Assembly (NCBI GenBank): GCA_031179215.1
Contig: JAPSIA010000002.1
Location: 1-64,000 of the forward strand
Direction: 5' to 3'
Origin: Agrococcus sp.
Lineage (GTDB): Bacteria > Actinomycetota > Actinomycetes > Actinomycetales > Microbacteriaceae
DNA length: 64,000 nucleotides
The position numbers and the translations under genes were made by a program. Below the pieces are notes generated by a model. It was not told where the DNA came from and ran no database searches. It saw only the letters and a list, made by a program, of their open reading frames with translations. Below, piece by piece: positions 36,062-44,849 of this stretch (the first letter of the stretch is position 1; the number at the start of each line of letters is the position of its first letter).

Positions 36062-36720
36062 ACCGCTCCGTTGTCGACGGCGTCGACCGCTGCGGCCGGC
36101 TCGACGTAGCCGATCTCGGTGAAGCGGCCCTCGATGCGGGTGAAGGAGGTGATGGAGGAGAGCCCGCAGCGCCGCGTGCGCGGGTCGTGCCACAAGCGCT
36201 TGCCGGCGATGTCGAGGTGCGCGATCCAGATGGGCGACTGGTGGCTGACCATGACGATGTCGCCGTCGTCGCCCGACTCCTCGAGCTCGTCCCACGCGTC
36301 CTCCATCGCCGCGCGCATGCGCTGCGCGATGGCGCGGTAGGGCTCGCCCCACGAGGGCTTGAAGGGATTGCGCAGCAGCGGCCACGACGCCGGGTGCGAG
36401 AGCGCTCCGGAGGCCTCGAAGGTCTTGCCCTCGAACGCGTTCACGGGCTCGATGATGCGGTGCTCGGTGCGGATCTCGAGGCCGAACGCGTCGGCCCAGT
36501 GCTGCGCCGACTGCTGCGCGCGCTCGAGCGGGCTCGCCGCGAGCCGCACGACGGGCCTGGCCGCCGCGCCGCTCGAGAGGTGGCCGGAGGCGAGCTGCGC
36601 CATGCGGTGCCCGCGCTCGGAGAGCACGAAGCCCGGCATGCGCCCGTAGAGCACGCCGTCGGGGTTGTGCACCTCGCCATGGCGCACGAGATGGAGGCGA
36701 CGGGCGGGCATGGCCGCCAT
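36058..36720 (-). CDS. Histidine phosphatase family protein (phosphoglycerate-mutase-like)
   Basis: About 220 aa. Catalytic RHGE motif in LHLVRHGEVHNPDG (near residue 12), and the second His in MVSHQSPIWIAH. The family phosphatase activity is broad; the actinobacterial copies preceding ccs genes have no assigned substrate. ATG 36720 (MAAMPARRL) or ATG 36711 are both possible. First gene of the phosphatase-tlpA-ccdA-resB-ccsB operon, with every junction overlapping or nearly so. Confidence 0.88.
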   Translation of the reverse strand: MAAMPARRLHLVRHGEVHNPDGVLYGRMPGFVLSERGHRMAQLASGHLSSGAAARPVVRLAASPLERAQQSAQHWADAFGLEIRTEHRIIEPVNAFEGKTFEASGALSHPASWPLLRNPFKPSWGEPYRAIAQRMRAAMEDAWDELEESGDDGDIVMVSHQSPIWIAHLDIAGKRLWHDPRTRRCGLSSITSFTRIEGRFTEIGYVEPAAAVDAVDNGAV

Positions 36721-36757
36721 CGTACCGGGCGAGCCTATGGACTCCGGGACCGGCAGA

Positions 36758-37042
36758 ATGGCCCGCATGCCCCTGCTCGTGCCGCTGCTGATCGCCCTCG
36801 TCGTGGTGCTCGCGGCGACGATGCTGTGGGTGTGGTCGGGCTCGATCGCGCGCGTGCGCCACGGGCTCCCGGTCGCGCTCGGCGTCGCCGCGCTCGCCGC
36901 GGGCGGCGTGTGGCTGCTCGTCGCCTCCGAGACGACGGATGGGGTGGCGGCCTGGGCGGGCTGGGCGATGCTCGCGGCGTCGGCGCTCGCCCTCGTCGCC
37001 GGATGGGTCGCGCTCGCGCGCTGGGGCTCGCCCCGGTCGTAG
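36758..37042 (+). CDS. Small hypothetical membrane protein
   Basis: 94 aa from ATG 36758 (MARMPLLVPLL), ATG 36767 being an alternative. Three hydrophobic helices: LLVPLLIALVVVLAATMLWV, LPVALGVAALAAGGVWLLV and WAMLAASALALVAGWVALA. No family recognised. It is 29 bp upstream of aspS in the same direction and divergent from the phosphatase. Confidence 0.6.
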   Translation: MARMPLLVPLLIALVVVLAATMLWVWSGSIARVRHGLPVALGVAALAAGGVWLLVASETTDGVAAWAGWAMLAASALALVAGWVALARWGSPRS

Positions 37043-37071
37043 GTGCCGCGCGCATCGGTAGGATCGAGCGC

Positions 37072-38379
37072 GTGACTCAGCGGACGCTCATCAAGGACCT
37101 CGCATCGCTCCCCGACGGACCCGTGAAGGTGGCGGGCTGGGTCGAGAAGGTGCGCGACCAGAAGCGGGTGCAGTTCGTCATCCTGCGCGACGAGTCTGGC
37201 TCCGCGCAGCTCGTCAACCCGGTGAACGAGGAGACGACCGAGACCGCGGCGACGATCTCGTCGCTCATGCACGGCTCCTTCATCTCCGTCGAGGGCGACC
37301 TCAAGGCCGATGAGCGCGTCAAGCTCGGCGGGCTCGAGGTGAAGGTGCGCTCGCTCACGGTCGAGTCGGTCGCCAAGGACTCGCCGATCGCCGAGGACTC
37401 CTCGATCGACAAGCGGCTCGACTGGCGCTTCCTCGACCTGCGCCGCCCGGAGGCGCAGCTCATCTTCCGCGTGCAGACGACGATCGAGCACGCGCTGCGC
37501 CAGCACTGGATCGACGAGGGCTTCATCGAGCTGCACACGCCCAAGCTCATGGCGACCGCCTCCGAGTCGCGCGCAGAGCTCTTCGAGGTGCCCTACTTCG
37601 AGACGACGGCCTACCTCGCGCAGTCGCCGCAGCTGTTCAAGCAGATGGCGCAGTCGGCGGGCTTCGGCAAGATCTTCGAGATCGCGCCGGCCTTCCGCGC
37701 CGACCCCTCGTTCACGAGCCGCCACGCCACCGAGTTCACGTCGGTCGACAGCGAGATCTCGTGGATCGAGAGCCACGAGGACGTCATGCAGCTCCACGAG
37801 ACGCTGCTGACGAAGGCGATCGCCGCGGTCGTCGAGCGGCACGGCGCCGACATCCAGCAGCACTTCGGCATCGAGCTCCAGGTGCCCACCACGCCCTTCC
37901 CGCGCATCCCGCACGCCGAGGTCAAGCGGATCGTCGAGGCGCGCGGCCACCGCATCGAGCGCGCCGACGGCGACCTCGACCCCGAGGCGGAGCGCCAGAT
38001 CTCGCAGCACGTCCAGGAGCAGCTCGGCCACGACTTCGTCTTCGTGACCGAGTACCCCGCGAGCGTGCGGCCGTTCTACCACCTGCGCCCCGAGGGACGC
38101 CCGGAGGTCACGAACTCCTACGACCTCATCTACAACGGCGTCGAGATCTCGACGGGCGCGCAGCGCGAGCACCGCGTCGACGTGCTCGAGGCGCAGATCG
38201 CCGAGAAGGGCATGGATGCGGCCGAGCTCGAGGAGTACCTCGACTTCTTCCGCTACGGCGTGCCGCCGCACGGCGGCTTCGGCATGGGGCTCGCCCGCGT
38301 CGTCATGCTCATGCTGGGGCTCAGCTCGATCCGCGAGTCGACCTACCTCTTCCGCGGTCCGACGCGCCTCACGCCCTAG
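37072..38379 (+). CDS. aspS: Aspartate-tRNA(Asp/Asn) ligase, archaeal-type short form
   Basis: 435-aa class IIb synthetase: N-terminal OB anticodon domain (VKVAGWVEKVRDQKRVQFVI), then class II motif 2 (FEIAPAFRADPSFTSRHATEF) and motif 3 (PHGGFGMGLARVVMLMLGL). It lacks the GAD insertion domain of the usual 590-aa bacterial AspRS and so belongs to the archaeal/eukaryal-like AspS2 group, many of which are non-discriminating and charge tRNA-Asn with Asp for repair by GatCAB. GTG start. A self-complementary GC hairpin follows the stop. Confidence 0.93.
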   Translation: MTQRTLIKDLASLPDGPVKVAGWVEKVRDQKRVQFVILRDESGSAQLVNPVNEETTETAATISSLMHGSFISVEGDLKADERVKLGGLEVKVRSLTVESVAKDSPIAEDSSIDKRLDWRFLDLRRPEAQLIFRVQTTIEHALRQHWIDEGFIELHTPKLMATASESRAELFEVPYFETTAYLAQSPQLFKQMAQSAGFGKIFEIAPAFRADPSFTSRHATEFTSVDSEISWIESHEDVMQLHETLLTKAIAAVVERHGADIQQHFGIELQVPTTPFPRIPHAEVKRIVEARGHRIERADGDLDPEAERQISQHVQEQLGHDFVFVTEYPASVRPFYHLRPEGRPEVTNSYDLIYNGVEISTGAQREHRVDVLEAQIAEKGMDAAELEEYLDFFRYGVPPHGGFGMGLARVVMLMLGLSSIRESTYLFRGPTRLTP

Positions 38380-38392
38380 CGGCGCGCTCGCG

Positions 38393-38418
38393 CCTCGAGG
38401 CCCGCTCGGGCCTCGAGG
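38393..38418 (+). terminator. Hairpin after aspS
   Basis: CCTCGAGGCCCG is followed at once by its complement CGGGCCTCGAGG (12-bp stem, minimal loop), 14 bp after the aspS stop. A further partial unit CCCGCTCGAGCCTCG follows, so the region is also a short tandem repeat (18-bp period). Confidence 0.55.
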
Positions 38419-38469
38419 CCCGCTCGAGCCTCGCGGTCGTCGCGAGCGCCGCCCTGCGCGGGCGCGCGC

Positions 38470-38727
38470 TCACCCGACGGTCGCGATGCGCTGCCGGATG
38501 CGGTCGGTGAGCTTCGCGGGGTCGACGCGCCACGAGGAGTGGGGGCGCCCGTCGATGAGCACGACCGGGATGTCGTCGGACCAGCGGGCCTCGAGGGCGG
38601 GATCGTCGAGGATCGAGACCTCGGTGAGCGTCACGTCGTCGAAGCCGGCGACGACGCGCTCGACGACGGGCCTCGCCTCGTCGCACAAGTGGCAGCCCGG
38701 CTTGGCGATGAGCGTGATCTCGACCAT
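38470..38727 (-). CDS. Glutaredoxin-like protein (DUF836 family)
   Basis: 85-aa thioredoxin-fold protein with the redox pair in KPGCHLCDEARP at residues 9-20 and the cis-Pro in DDIPVVLIDG. It matches the small DUF836/glutaredoxin-like family, a cytoplasmic thiol-redox protein; the physiological partner is unknown and mycothiol-linked (mycoredoxin-like) chemistry is possible. Convergent with aspS. Full length for the family. Confidence 0.88.
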   Translation of the reverse strand: MVEITLIAKPGCHLCDEARPVVERVVAGFDDVTLTEVSILDDPALEARWSDDIPVVLIDGRPHSSWRVDPAKLTDRIRQRIATVG

Positions 38728-38748
38728 GCAGCCAGCCTAGACATGCGA

Positions 38749-38781
38749 GAGCCGGGAGCCTGCGGCTGCAGGTCCCGGCTC
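38749..38781 (-). terminator. Terminator of the bS22 gene
   Basis: Stem GAGCCGGGA / TCCCGGCTC (9 bp) extended inside by CCTGC / GCAGG, located just past the bS22 stop on the minus strand. A strong hairpin, no T run. Confidence 0.65.
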
Positions 38782-38792
38782 ACGACTCCGCG

Positions 38793-38891
38793 CTACTTGC
38801 GGTTGCGACGCTGGTGGCGCGTCTTGCGAAGCAGCTTGCGGTGCTTCTTCTTCGCCATGCGCTTGCGGCGCTTCTTGACCACAGAACCCAT
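38793..38891 (-). CDS. 30S ribosomal protein bS22
   Basis: A 32-aa, extremely basic protein (MGSVVKKRRKRMAKKKHRKL, then LRKTRHQRRNRK) too short for the ORF track. It matches the actinobacterial small ribosomal protein bS22 (AURKAIP1/COX24-like), seen in mycobacterial ribosome structures near helix 44. ATG start with GAGG about 8 bp upstream. A possible -10 (TACGCT) lies roughly 90 bp upstream within the 182-bp interval to the next gene, which otherwise shows nothing. Confidence 0.9.
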   Translation of the reverse strand: MGSVVKKRRKRMAKKKHRKLLRKTRHQRRNRK

Positions 38892-39073
38892 TGAGGTTCC
38901 TCACTTCCGGTTGAGATTGCTCGTCGACGCTGCGCGATCGGCCCCGCCAGCAGGCGAGCCGACATCAGCGCAGGGAAAACGCTCGGGACAGCGTACCGGA
39001 ATCCGGCATCCTCCCGCATGTCGAGGCTCGTCGGAGCACCGCGACCAGGCGGCAGCGGCCGTGCGTCGCCGGC

Positions 39074-39787
39074 TCAGTCGAGTCTGGCGTCGTCGCCGTC
39101 TCGAGCGGAGCGCCCGTCGGCCTCGAGCTCATCCGCTGCCCACGCGGCGGGCTCGTCGCCCGGCACGTCGTCGCGGTCGCGCTTCTTGCCGCGCGCCTCG
39201 TCGATGCGCTGCGACGCGCGCGACTGCATCTCGTGCAGGCGATCCTGCACCTCGGTGATGCGGTCCCTCGCCTCCTGCATGCGCTCGCGCAGGTCGTGCG
39301 CGCTCTCGGCGGCCCTGCGCCCGAGCGAGGCACCGACGGGCGCGGGGTGCTCGACGCGCTCCGAGACGCGAGCGAGAGCCTGCTCCGCGGCGATGCGGGC
39401 CTGCTCGGCCGCCTGCCGGGCCTGGTCGGCGGCCGCGCGCAGCGGTGCCTGCACGTTCACCCCGGCCCACGCGGCGAAGGCGGCGGCGCCCAGGCTCGTC
39501 TGATCCTGGTCGCCCTCCGCGAAGATGAACGGCATGAGCCAGTCGTCGATCTCGTCGAAGGGCGAGAGCACGATCGCGTAGAAGCGGTGCTGGCCGTCCT
39601 CCCGCACGGTCACGAGCCCCGCGTCGCGGAGCGTGCGCAGGTGCTTCGAGACGGTCGGCTGCGGCACGCCGAGGGCGTCGACGATCTGGCTCACGCTCGC
39701 CTCGCCCGTCGTTCCGCGTCGTTCGAGGAGCACGCTCAGGATGTCGCGTCGCGTGCTGTCCGCGATGACGCTGAAGATGTCGGCCAT
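39074..39787 (-). CDS. ArsR-family winged-helix regulator with coiled-coil tail
   Basis: 237 aa. Residues 1-80 are an ArsR/HTH_20 winged helix: STRRDILSVLLERRG, GVPQPTVSKHLRTLRDAGLV and the wing REDGQHRFYAI. Residues about 115-200 form a long Ala/Arg/Glu-rich coiled coil (AADQARQAAEQARIAAEQA, RERMQEARDRITEVQ), followed by an acidic tail. No metal-binding Cys motif is visible, so it is not a classic metal sensor. The extended tail is about twice the usual ArsR length. It is divergent from trkH across 129 bp. Confidence 0.87.
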   Translation of the reverse strand: MADIFSVIADSTRRDILSVLLERRGTTGEASVSQIVDALGVPQPTVSKHLRTLRDAGLVTVREDGQHRFYAIVLSPFDEIDDWLMPFIFAEGDQDQTSLGAAAFAAWAGVNVQAPLRAAADQARQAAEQARIAAEQALARVSERVEHPAPVGASLGRRAAESAHDLRERMQEARDRITEVQDRLHEMQSRASQRIDEARGKKRDRDDVPGDEPAAWAADELEADGRSARDGDDARLD

Positions 39788-39916
39788 GCGGAAAGCATGC
39801 CAGCGGGGCGGGAGCGCGACAAACCCGGCGGCACCGAGCCCATCCGGCTGGAAGGACTACGCTAAGCCCGTTTGGCGCCGCCGGCGCCCACGGTTCCCGC
39901 GGGAGGGGCGCACCAC

Positions 39917-41347
39917 GTGGCTCAGCAGCGGACCTCCTCCGAGGGGTCGTTCCTCGAGCGCTCGCGCGACCTGCTCGACGAGTTCGCCAACTCCTACCCG
40001 GCGCGCTTCGCGATCCTCGTCTTCGCGAGTCTGAACCTCCTGTTCACGGTCCTGCTCGCGACGCCCTGGGCCTCCGCCGACGGCACGCCGACGCCGATCG
40101 TCGACGCCTTCTTCCAAGCGGTGAGCGTCGTGTGCGTCACGGGCCTCACCGTCGTCGACATGGCTACCCACTGGAGTCCCTTCGGCAACGCGATGGTGAT
40201 GATCGGCGTCGAGGTCGGCGGCATCGGCGTGCTGACCCTCGCCTCGCTGCTCGGCATGACCGTCGCCCGCCGGCTCGGCCTCCGGCAGCGCCTCATGGCG
40301 GCGAGCGACACGAACCCGTCGCGCGTGCGCAAGGGCGTCGTGAAGGAGGGCCAGGCCATCCGGCTCGGCGAGGTCGGCGGGTTGCTGCGCATCGTCGCCC
40401 TGTCGGTGCTCGTGTTCGAGGCCGCCCTCGTCGTGCTGCTGTACCCGCGCGTGCTCATGGAGGGCAAGGATCCGCTCGCCGCGCTCTACGAGGCGACCTA
40501 CTGGGCGATCATGGGGTTCACGAACTCGGGCTTCGTCCCGACGGTCGAGGGGCTCGAGCCGTATGCGACCGACCCCTGGTTCCTCATCGTGCTCATGCTC
40601 GGCGTCTTCACGGGCTCGCTGGGGTTCCCCGTCTACTTCGTGCTGCTCAAGCACCTCGGCCACCCGCGCCAGTGGTCGCTGCACGTGAAGCTGACGATCT
40701 CGGTCTCGATCATGCTCTTCCTCGCGGGCGGCCTCGTCTACCTCGTGCTCGAGTGGGGCAACCCCGACTCGTGGGGCACGCGCGACTTCGGCCAGCAGCT
40801 GCTGCACGCCTTCTTCCTCTCGTCGATGGCACGCTCCGGCGGCTTCGCGATCGACGACCTCGGCCTGCTGCACAACTCGAGCCTGCTCGTGACCGACATG
40901 CTCATGTTCGTCGGCGGCGGCTCCGCCTCGACCGCGGGCGGCATCAAGGTGACGACGCTCGCGATCCTGTTCCTCGCTGCGGTCGCCGAGGCGCGGGGGC
41001 GCCGGTCGATGGAGGCGTTCGATCGCCGCATCCCCTCCGACGTGCTGCGCCTGGCCGTCTCGGTCACGCTGTGGAGCGCGACGATCATCGCGACCGTCAC
41101 GGTCGTGCTGCTCGAGATCACGGGCGCGCCGATGTCGTTCGTGCTCTTCGACGTCATCAGCGCCTTCGGCACCGTGGGGCTCTCGACGGGCTTCACCCAC
41201 TCGGGGCTCGAGGACAGCGCGAAGGTGATCCTCGCGCTGACGATGTTCGCCGGGCGCATTGGTAGTGTGACGCTCGCCGCGGCGCTGGCCGCCAGCCAGC
41301 GCACGCAGCTGTTCACGCGCCCCGAGGAGAGGCCGATCGTTGGTTGA
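39917..41347 (+). CDS. trkH: TrkH family potassium uptake protein
   Basis: About 476 aa, with four M1-P-M2 repeats whose pore loops read VCVTGLTVVD, MGFTNSGF, ARSGGF and AFGTVGLSTG; the conserved glycines provide the K+ filter. It forms the membrane channel of a Trk/Ktr system. GTG 39917 (MAQQRTSSEG) has a GGGAGGGG site upstream and is preferred to the ORF-track start 39872. Its end overlaps the trkA-like gene, so the channel and its gating subunit are coupled. Confidence 0.92.
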   Translation: MAQQRTSSEGSFLERSRDLLDEFANSYPARFAILVFASLNLLFTVLLATPWASADGTPTPIVDAFFQAVSVVCVTGLTVVDMATHWSPFGNAMVMIGVEVGGIGVLTLASLLGMTVARRLGLRQRLMAASDTNPSRVRKGVVKEGQAIRLGEVGGLLRIVALSVLVFEAALVVLLYPRVLMEGKDPLAALYEATYWAIMGFTNSGFVPTVEGLEPYATDPWFLIVLMLGVFTGSLGFPVYFVLLKHLGHPRQWSLHVKLTISVSIMLFLAGGLVYLVLEWGNPDSWGTRDFGQQLLHAFFLSSMARSGGFAIDDLGLLHNSSLLVTDMLMFVGGGSASTAGGIKVTTLAILFLAAVAEARGRRSMEAFDRRIPSDVLRLAVSVTLWSATIIATVTVVLLEITGAPMSFVLFDVISAFGTVGLSTGFTHSGLEDSAKVILALTMFAGRIGSVTLAAALAASQRTQLFTRPEERPIVG

Positions 41348-42011
41348 CAGGATTCCGCACGACGCGCCCGTGCTCGTGATCGGGCTCGGGCGGTTCGGCG
41401 CCGCGACGGCCGGGCAGCTCGCTCGCCTCGATCGAGAGGTGCTCGCCATCGACGGCGACATCAACCTCGTGCAGAAGTGGTCGGAGCGGCTCACGCACAC
41501 GGTGCAGGCCGACGCTCGCTCGCTCGACGCGCTGCGGCAGCTCGGCGCGCAGGACTTCTCGATCGCGGTCTGCGCGGTCGGCTCCTCGATCGAGGCCTCC
41601 GTGCTCATCGTCGCCAACCTCGTCGACCTCGGCATCCCGCAGATCTGGGCGAAGGCGATCAGCCAGTCGCACGGCAAGATCCTCAGCCGCATCGGCGCCA
41701 ACCACGTCATCTACCCCGAGGCGGAGGCCGGCGAGCGCGTCGCGCACCTCGTCTCGGGCCGCATGCTCGACTACATCCAGTTCGACGACCAGTTCGCGAT
41801 CGTGAAGATGTACCCGCCCAAGCGCATCCGGGGCATCTCGCTCGCCGAGTCGCAGGTGCGCTCGAAGTACCACCTCACGGTCGTGGGCGTGAAGAGCCCC
41901 GGCGGCGCCTTCACCTACGCGACGCCCGAGACGGTCGTCTCGAACCACGACCTCATCATCGTCTCGGGCAACCAGGCGGACATCGAGCGCTTCGCCGGCC
42001 TCGGCTCGTGA
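41340..42011 (+). CDS. trkA: TrkA/KtrA family potassium channel regulator
   Basis: 223 aa with one RCK_N Rossmann domain (VLVIGLGRFGAATAGQLARL) followed by an RCK_C/TrkA_C domain (RSKYHLTVVGVKSPGG). This is the KtrA type, a cytoplasmic ring that gates TrkH in response to ATP/ADP or NAD(H). TTG start at 41340 overlapping the last codons of trkH. Length fits KtrA (about 220). Confidence 0.92.
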   Translation: MVDRIPHDAPVLVIGLGRFGAATAGQLARLDREVLAIDGDINLVQKWSERLTHTVQADARSLDALRQLGAQDFSIAVCAVGSSIEASVLIVANLVDLGIPQIWAKAISQSHGKILSRIGANHVIYPEAEAGERVAHLVSGRMLDYIQFDDQFAIVKMYPPKRIRGISLAESQVRSKYHLTVVGVKSPGGAFTYATPETVVSNHDLIIVSGNQADIERFAGLGS

Positions 42012-42077
42012 CGCGCACCGTGGCCCGGCTCGTCGTGCGCGCCGCGGCAGGCTCGTGAGCCGGGCAGGGGCCGCCTC

Positions 42078-42473
42078 GTGACCGCGGCGCTCGGCGACGC
42101 CGCGCGCTGCCCGTGCGGCACGGGCCTGCCGTTCGGCGAGTGCTGCGCGCCCATCCACCGCGGCGAGCGCGCGGCGGCGACGGCCGAGTCGCTCATGCGC
42201 TCGCGGTACTCGGCCTTCGCCGTCGGGAACGCCGACTGGCTGCTCGCCTCGTGGCACGCGTCCACCCGCCCCCGCTCGCTCGAGCTCGATGCGGGCATCC
42301 GCTGGCTGCGCCTCGACGTGCTCGGCGCCACGGGCGGCGGGCCGTTCGACCGGGAGGGCACGGTGGCGTTCGAGGCGCACTGGATCGCCGACGGCACGCG
42401 CGGCTCGCTGCGGGAGTCGAGCCGGTTCCGCCGCGACGCCGGCTGGCAGTACGTCGACGGCACGAGCCTTTGA
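42078..42473 (+). CDS. YchJ family SEC-C metal-binding protein
   Basis: 131-aa UPF0225 protein. An N-terminal SEC-C zinc motif CPCGTGLPFGECCAP is followed by the family sequence TAESLMRSRYSAFAVGNADW and the NTF2-like remainder (FRRDAGWQYVDG). Function unknown. GTG start. The 66 bp between trkA and this gene contain no separate feature. Confidence 0.9.
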   Translation: MTAALGDAARCPCGTGLPFGECCAPIHRGERAAATAESLMRSRYSAFAVGNADWLLASWHASTRPRSLELDAGIRWLRLDVLGATGGGPFDREGTVAFEAHWIADGTRGSLRESSRFRRDAGWQYVDGTSL

Positions 42474-42544
42474 CGCGCCTCCGAGTGGCGCGCTGGGGCT
42501 GCCGTGCCCCTGGGCGCGCGTTCCCTTCGGGCTGCTGACGCGGC

Positions 42545-43369
42545 TCAGCCGGCCGCGAGCTCGCGAGCCCGCTCGAGCGCCGCGGCGGTCGCGCGGTCGA
42601 AGACCTCCCCCAGGCGCGCCTCCTGCAGCACGCCGATCGCTCGCTCGGTCGTGCCCTTGGGGCTCGTCACGCGCCGACGCAGCTCCGCGGGCTCCGCGCC
42701 GTCGGCGGCGAGCAGCTCCGCCGCGCCGCGGAAGGTGCCCTGCACCATCGTGGCCGCCTGCTCGGGCGCGAAGCCCATCCGCTCCGCCGTGCCCGTGAGC
42801 TCCTCGATGAGCAGGAACACGTAGGCCGGTCCCGAGCCCGAGATCGTCGAGAGCGCGTCGATCTGCGCCTCGTCGAGCACGATGACCTCGCCGACCGCCT
42901 CGAACATCCGCGCGACGAGCGCGACGTCCTCGGCGCTCGAGCGGCTGCCGCCCGCGACGCCCGTGACGCCGAGCCCGACCGTCGACGGCGTGTTCGGCAT
43001 CGCGCGCACCACCGAGACGGACGCGGGCAGGACGGCCTCGATGGACGCGGTCGTGGTGCCCGCGGCGATCGAGACCACCACGGCATCCGCGGCCAGGTGC
43101 GGCCCGATCTCGCGCGCGAGGTCGACGATGCCCGCGGGCTTGACGCCGAGCACGACGAGCTTCGCCCCCGCGACCGCGCGCGCGTTGCCGCCCGGCTCGT
43201 CGGCGAGCGCGATCGACTCGACGCCGTCGAGGCGGAGCCGCGCGGCCTTCTCGGGGCTGCGGTTGGTGACGACGATCGACTCGGCGCCGTGCCGCACGAG
43301 GCCCTGCAGGATCGCGCCGCCCATGGAGCCGACGCCGAGCATGGCGATGGGAGGGAGGAGGTCGCTCAT
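42545..43369 (-). CDS. proC: Pyrroline-5-carboxylate reductase
   Basis: 274 aa. NAD(P) motif AMLGVGSMGGAILQGLV at the N-terminus, VLGVKPAGIVDLAREI, VRAMPNTPSTVGLGVTG, and the C-terminal dimer signature SGSGPAYVFLLIEEL with RRRVTSPKGTTERAI are all typical. It performs the final step of proline synthesis. It lies between oppositely oriented genes, so it is probably monocistronic. Confidence 0.94.
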   Translation of the reverse strand: MSDLLPPIAMLGVGSMGGAILQGLVRHGAESIVVTNRSPEKAARLRLDGVESIALADEPGGNARAVAGAKLVVLGVKPAGIVDLAREIGPHLAADAVVVSIAAGTTTASIEAVLPASVSVVRAMPNTPSTVGLGVTGVAGGSRSSAEDVALVARMFEAVGEVIVLDEAQIDALSTISGSGPAYVFLLIEELTGTAERMGFAPEQAATMVQGTFRGAAELLAADGAEPAELRRRVTSPKGTTERAIGVLQEARLGEVFDRATAAALERARELAAG

Positions 43370-43427
43370 GCGGCCAGGCTAGCGGCGGCGCCCTGACGCT
43401 CAGGGCCGTGCGGCGTAGAATCGCGCC

Positions 43428-44390
43428 GTGAGCGCATCCCACGGTACGAAGGCGGTCGTCGCGGCGTTCCTCGCGAACACCGGCATCGCCATCACGAAGT
43501 TCGTCGCCTGGTTCTTCTCGGGCTCCGCGTCGATGCTCGCCGAGGCGATCCACTCGGTCGCCGACGCCGGCAACCAGCTGCTGCTGCTGCTCGGCGGGCG
43601 GCTCGCGAAGCGCAAGGCTGACGTCGAGCACCCGTTCGGCTACGGGCGCGAGCGCTACATCTGGGCGTTCATCGTCGCGCTCGTGCTCTTCTCGGTCGGC
43701 GGCCTCTTCTCGATCTACGAGGGCATCGACAAGCTGCAGCACCCGCACGAGCTCGAGCTGTGGTGGCTGCCGCTGCTCGTGCTCGGCATCGCGATCGTGC
43801 TCGAGAGCTTCTCGCTGCGCACCGCGGTCAGGGAGGCGAACCTCGTGCGCGGCAAGGCGCGCTGGGTCGACTTCATCCGCAAGGCGAAGAGTCCCGAGCT
43901 GCCCGTCGTGCTGCTCGAGGACATCGCGGCGCTGCTCGGCCTCGTGTTCGCGTTCGTCGCCGTCGGCCTCACGGCGCTCACCGGCAACCCCGTCTTCGAC
44001 GCGATCGGCACGCTGTGCATCGGCGTGCTGCTCATCCTCGTGGCGATCGTGCTCGCGATCGAGATGAAGTCGCTGCTCATCGGCGAGGGCGCGACGCCCG
44101 AGGACCACGCGCGCATCCAGCGCATCCTCAACGCGAACGCGGGCGTCGAGTCGCTCATCCACATGAAGACGCTCTACCTCGGCCCCGATGAGCTCATGGT
44201 CGCGGCGAAGGTGGCCTTCCCGCCGCAGTCGGACATCGAGCACATCGCGACGACGATCAACGACCTCGAGTCGACGCTGCGCACCGAGGTGCCGCACGCT
44301 CGCGTCATCTACATCGAGCCCGACCTCTACATCGAGCAGCCCGAGATCGCGCCCTCGACCGACCACATCGTCATCCAGTCGGGCAACTGA
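43428..44390 (+). CDS. Cation diffusion facilitator family transporter
   Basis: 320 aa with six helices. TM2 carries HSVADAGNQLLLLLG, the HxxxD metal site, while the TM5 site reads LLEDIAALLG (ExxD-like variant of the usual HxxxD). The C-terminal ferredoxin-like cytoplasmic domain is present (DELMVAAKVAFPP). CDF proteins export Zn2+, Co2+, Mn2+ or Fe2+ by proton exchange. The altered TM5 site suggests a metal other than zinc. GTG start. It is divergent from proC with 58 bp between starts. Confidence 0.9.
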   Translation: MSASHGTKAVVAAFLANTGIAITKFVAWFFSGSASMLAEAIHSVADAGNQLLLLLGGRLAKRKADVEHPFGYGRERYIWAFIVALVLFSVGGLFSIYEGIDKLQHPHELELWWLPLLVLGIAIVLESFSLRTAVREANLVRGKARWVDFIRKAKSPELPVVLLEDIAALLGLVFAFVAVGLTALTGNPVFDAIGTLCIGVLLILVAIVLAIEMKSLLIGEGATPEDHARIQRILNANAGVESLIHMKTLYLGPDELMVAAKVAFPPQSDIEHIATTINDLESTLRTEVPHARVIYIEPDLYIEQPEIAPSTDHIVIQSGN

Positions 44391-44422
44391 CTCGCGCCAG
44401 CGGCCGTGTGTAGGCTGGCTAC

Positions 44423-44842
44423 ATGGACTTCCTGCACGCCCTCCTCCTCGCCGCGCACCTGATCGGCCTCTCGCTGCTCGTCGGCACGTTCTTCGTGCAG
44501 ATGCGCGCGAAGTCCGGCTTCAGCTTCGCGATCCTGCTCACGGGCGCCTCGATCCAGCTCGTCTCGGGCGTCGCGCTCTACGGGCTGGCGATGGCGGGCG
44601 ACGAGGAGCCGAACCACATGAAGCTCGGCATCAAGGGCATCATCGCGCTCGTCGTGTTCGTCGCCGCGCTCGTCGGATTCCTGCGCCAGCGGGCGATCCG
44701 CGCCGAGAAGGCGAGCCTCAAGGCCGGCGGCGCGGTCTCGGTCGCGGACGTCGAGCTGCCCGAGCGCCGCTTGAAGACCCTCTTCCACATCGCGGGCGGC
44801 CTCGCGGTGCTCAACCTGCTCATCGCCGTCTTCTGGGGCTGA
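44423..44842 (+). CDS. Hypothetical four-helix membrane protein
   Basis: 139 aa with four hydrophobic helices ([60 protein letters not shown] and [16 protein letters not shown]). The His in the first helix and the general layout resemble small cytochrome-like or SirB-type membrane proteins, but I assign no function. Preceded by GTAGGCTGGCTAC. Probably cotranscribed with the CDF gene (32 bp gap). Confidence 0.7.
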   Translation: MDFLHALLLAAHLIGLSLLVGTFFVQMRAKSGFSFAILLTGASIQLVSGVALYGLAMAGDEEPNHMKLGIKGIIALVVFVAALVGFLRQRAIRAEKASLKAGGAVSVADVELPERRLKTLFHIAGGLAVLNLLIAVFWG

Positions 44843-44849
44843 CGCCGGC

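Noticed and set aside
41313-44366. 1017-aa minus-strand ORF
   Set aside because: Overlaps trkA, ychJ-like, proC and CDF genes in wrong frames; no motif recognised.
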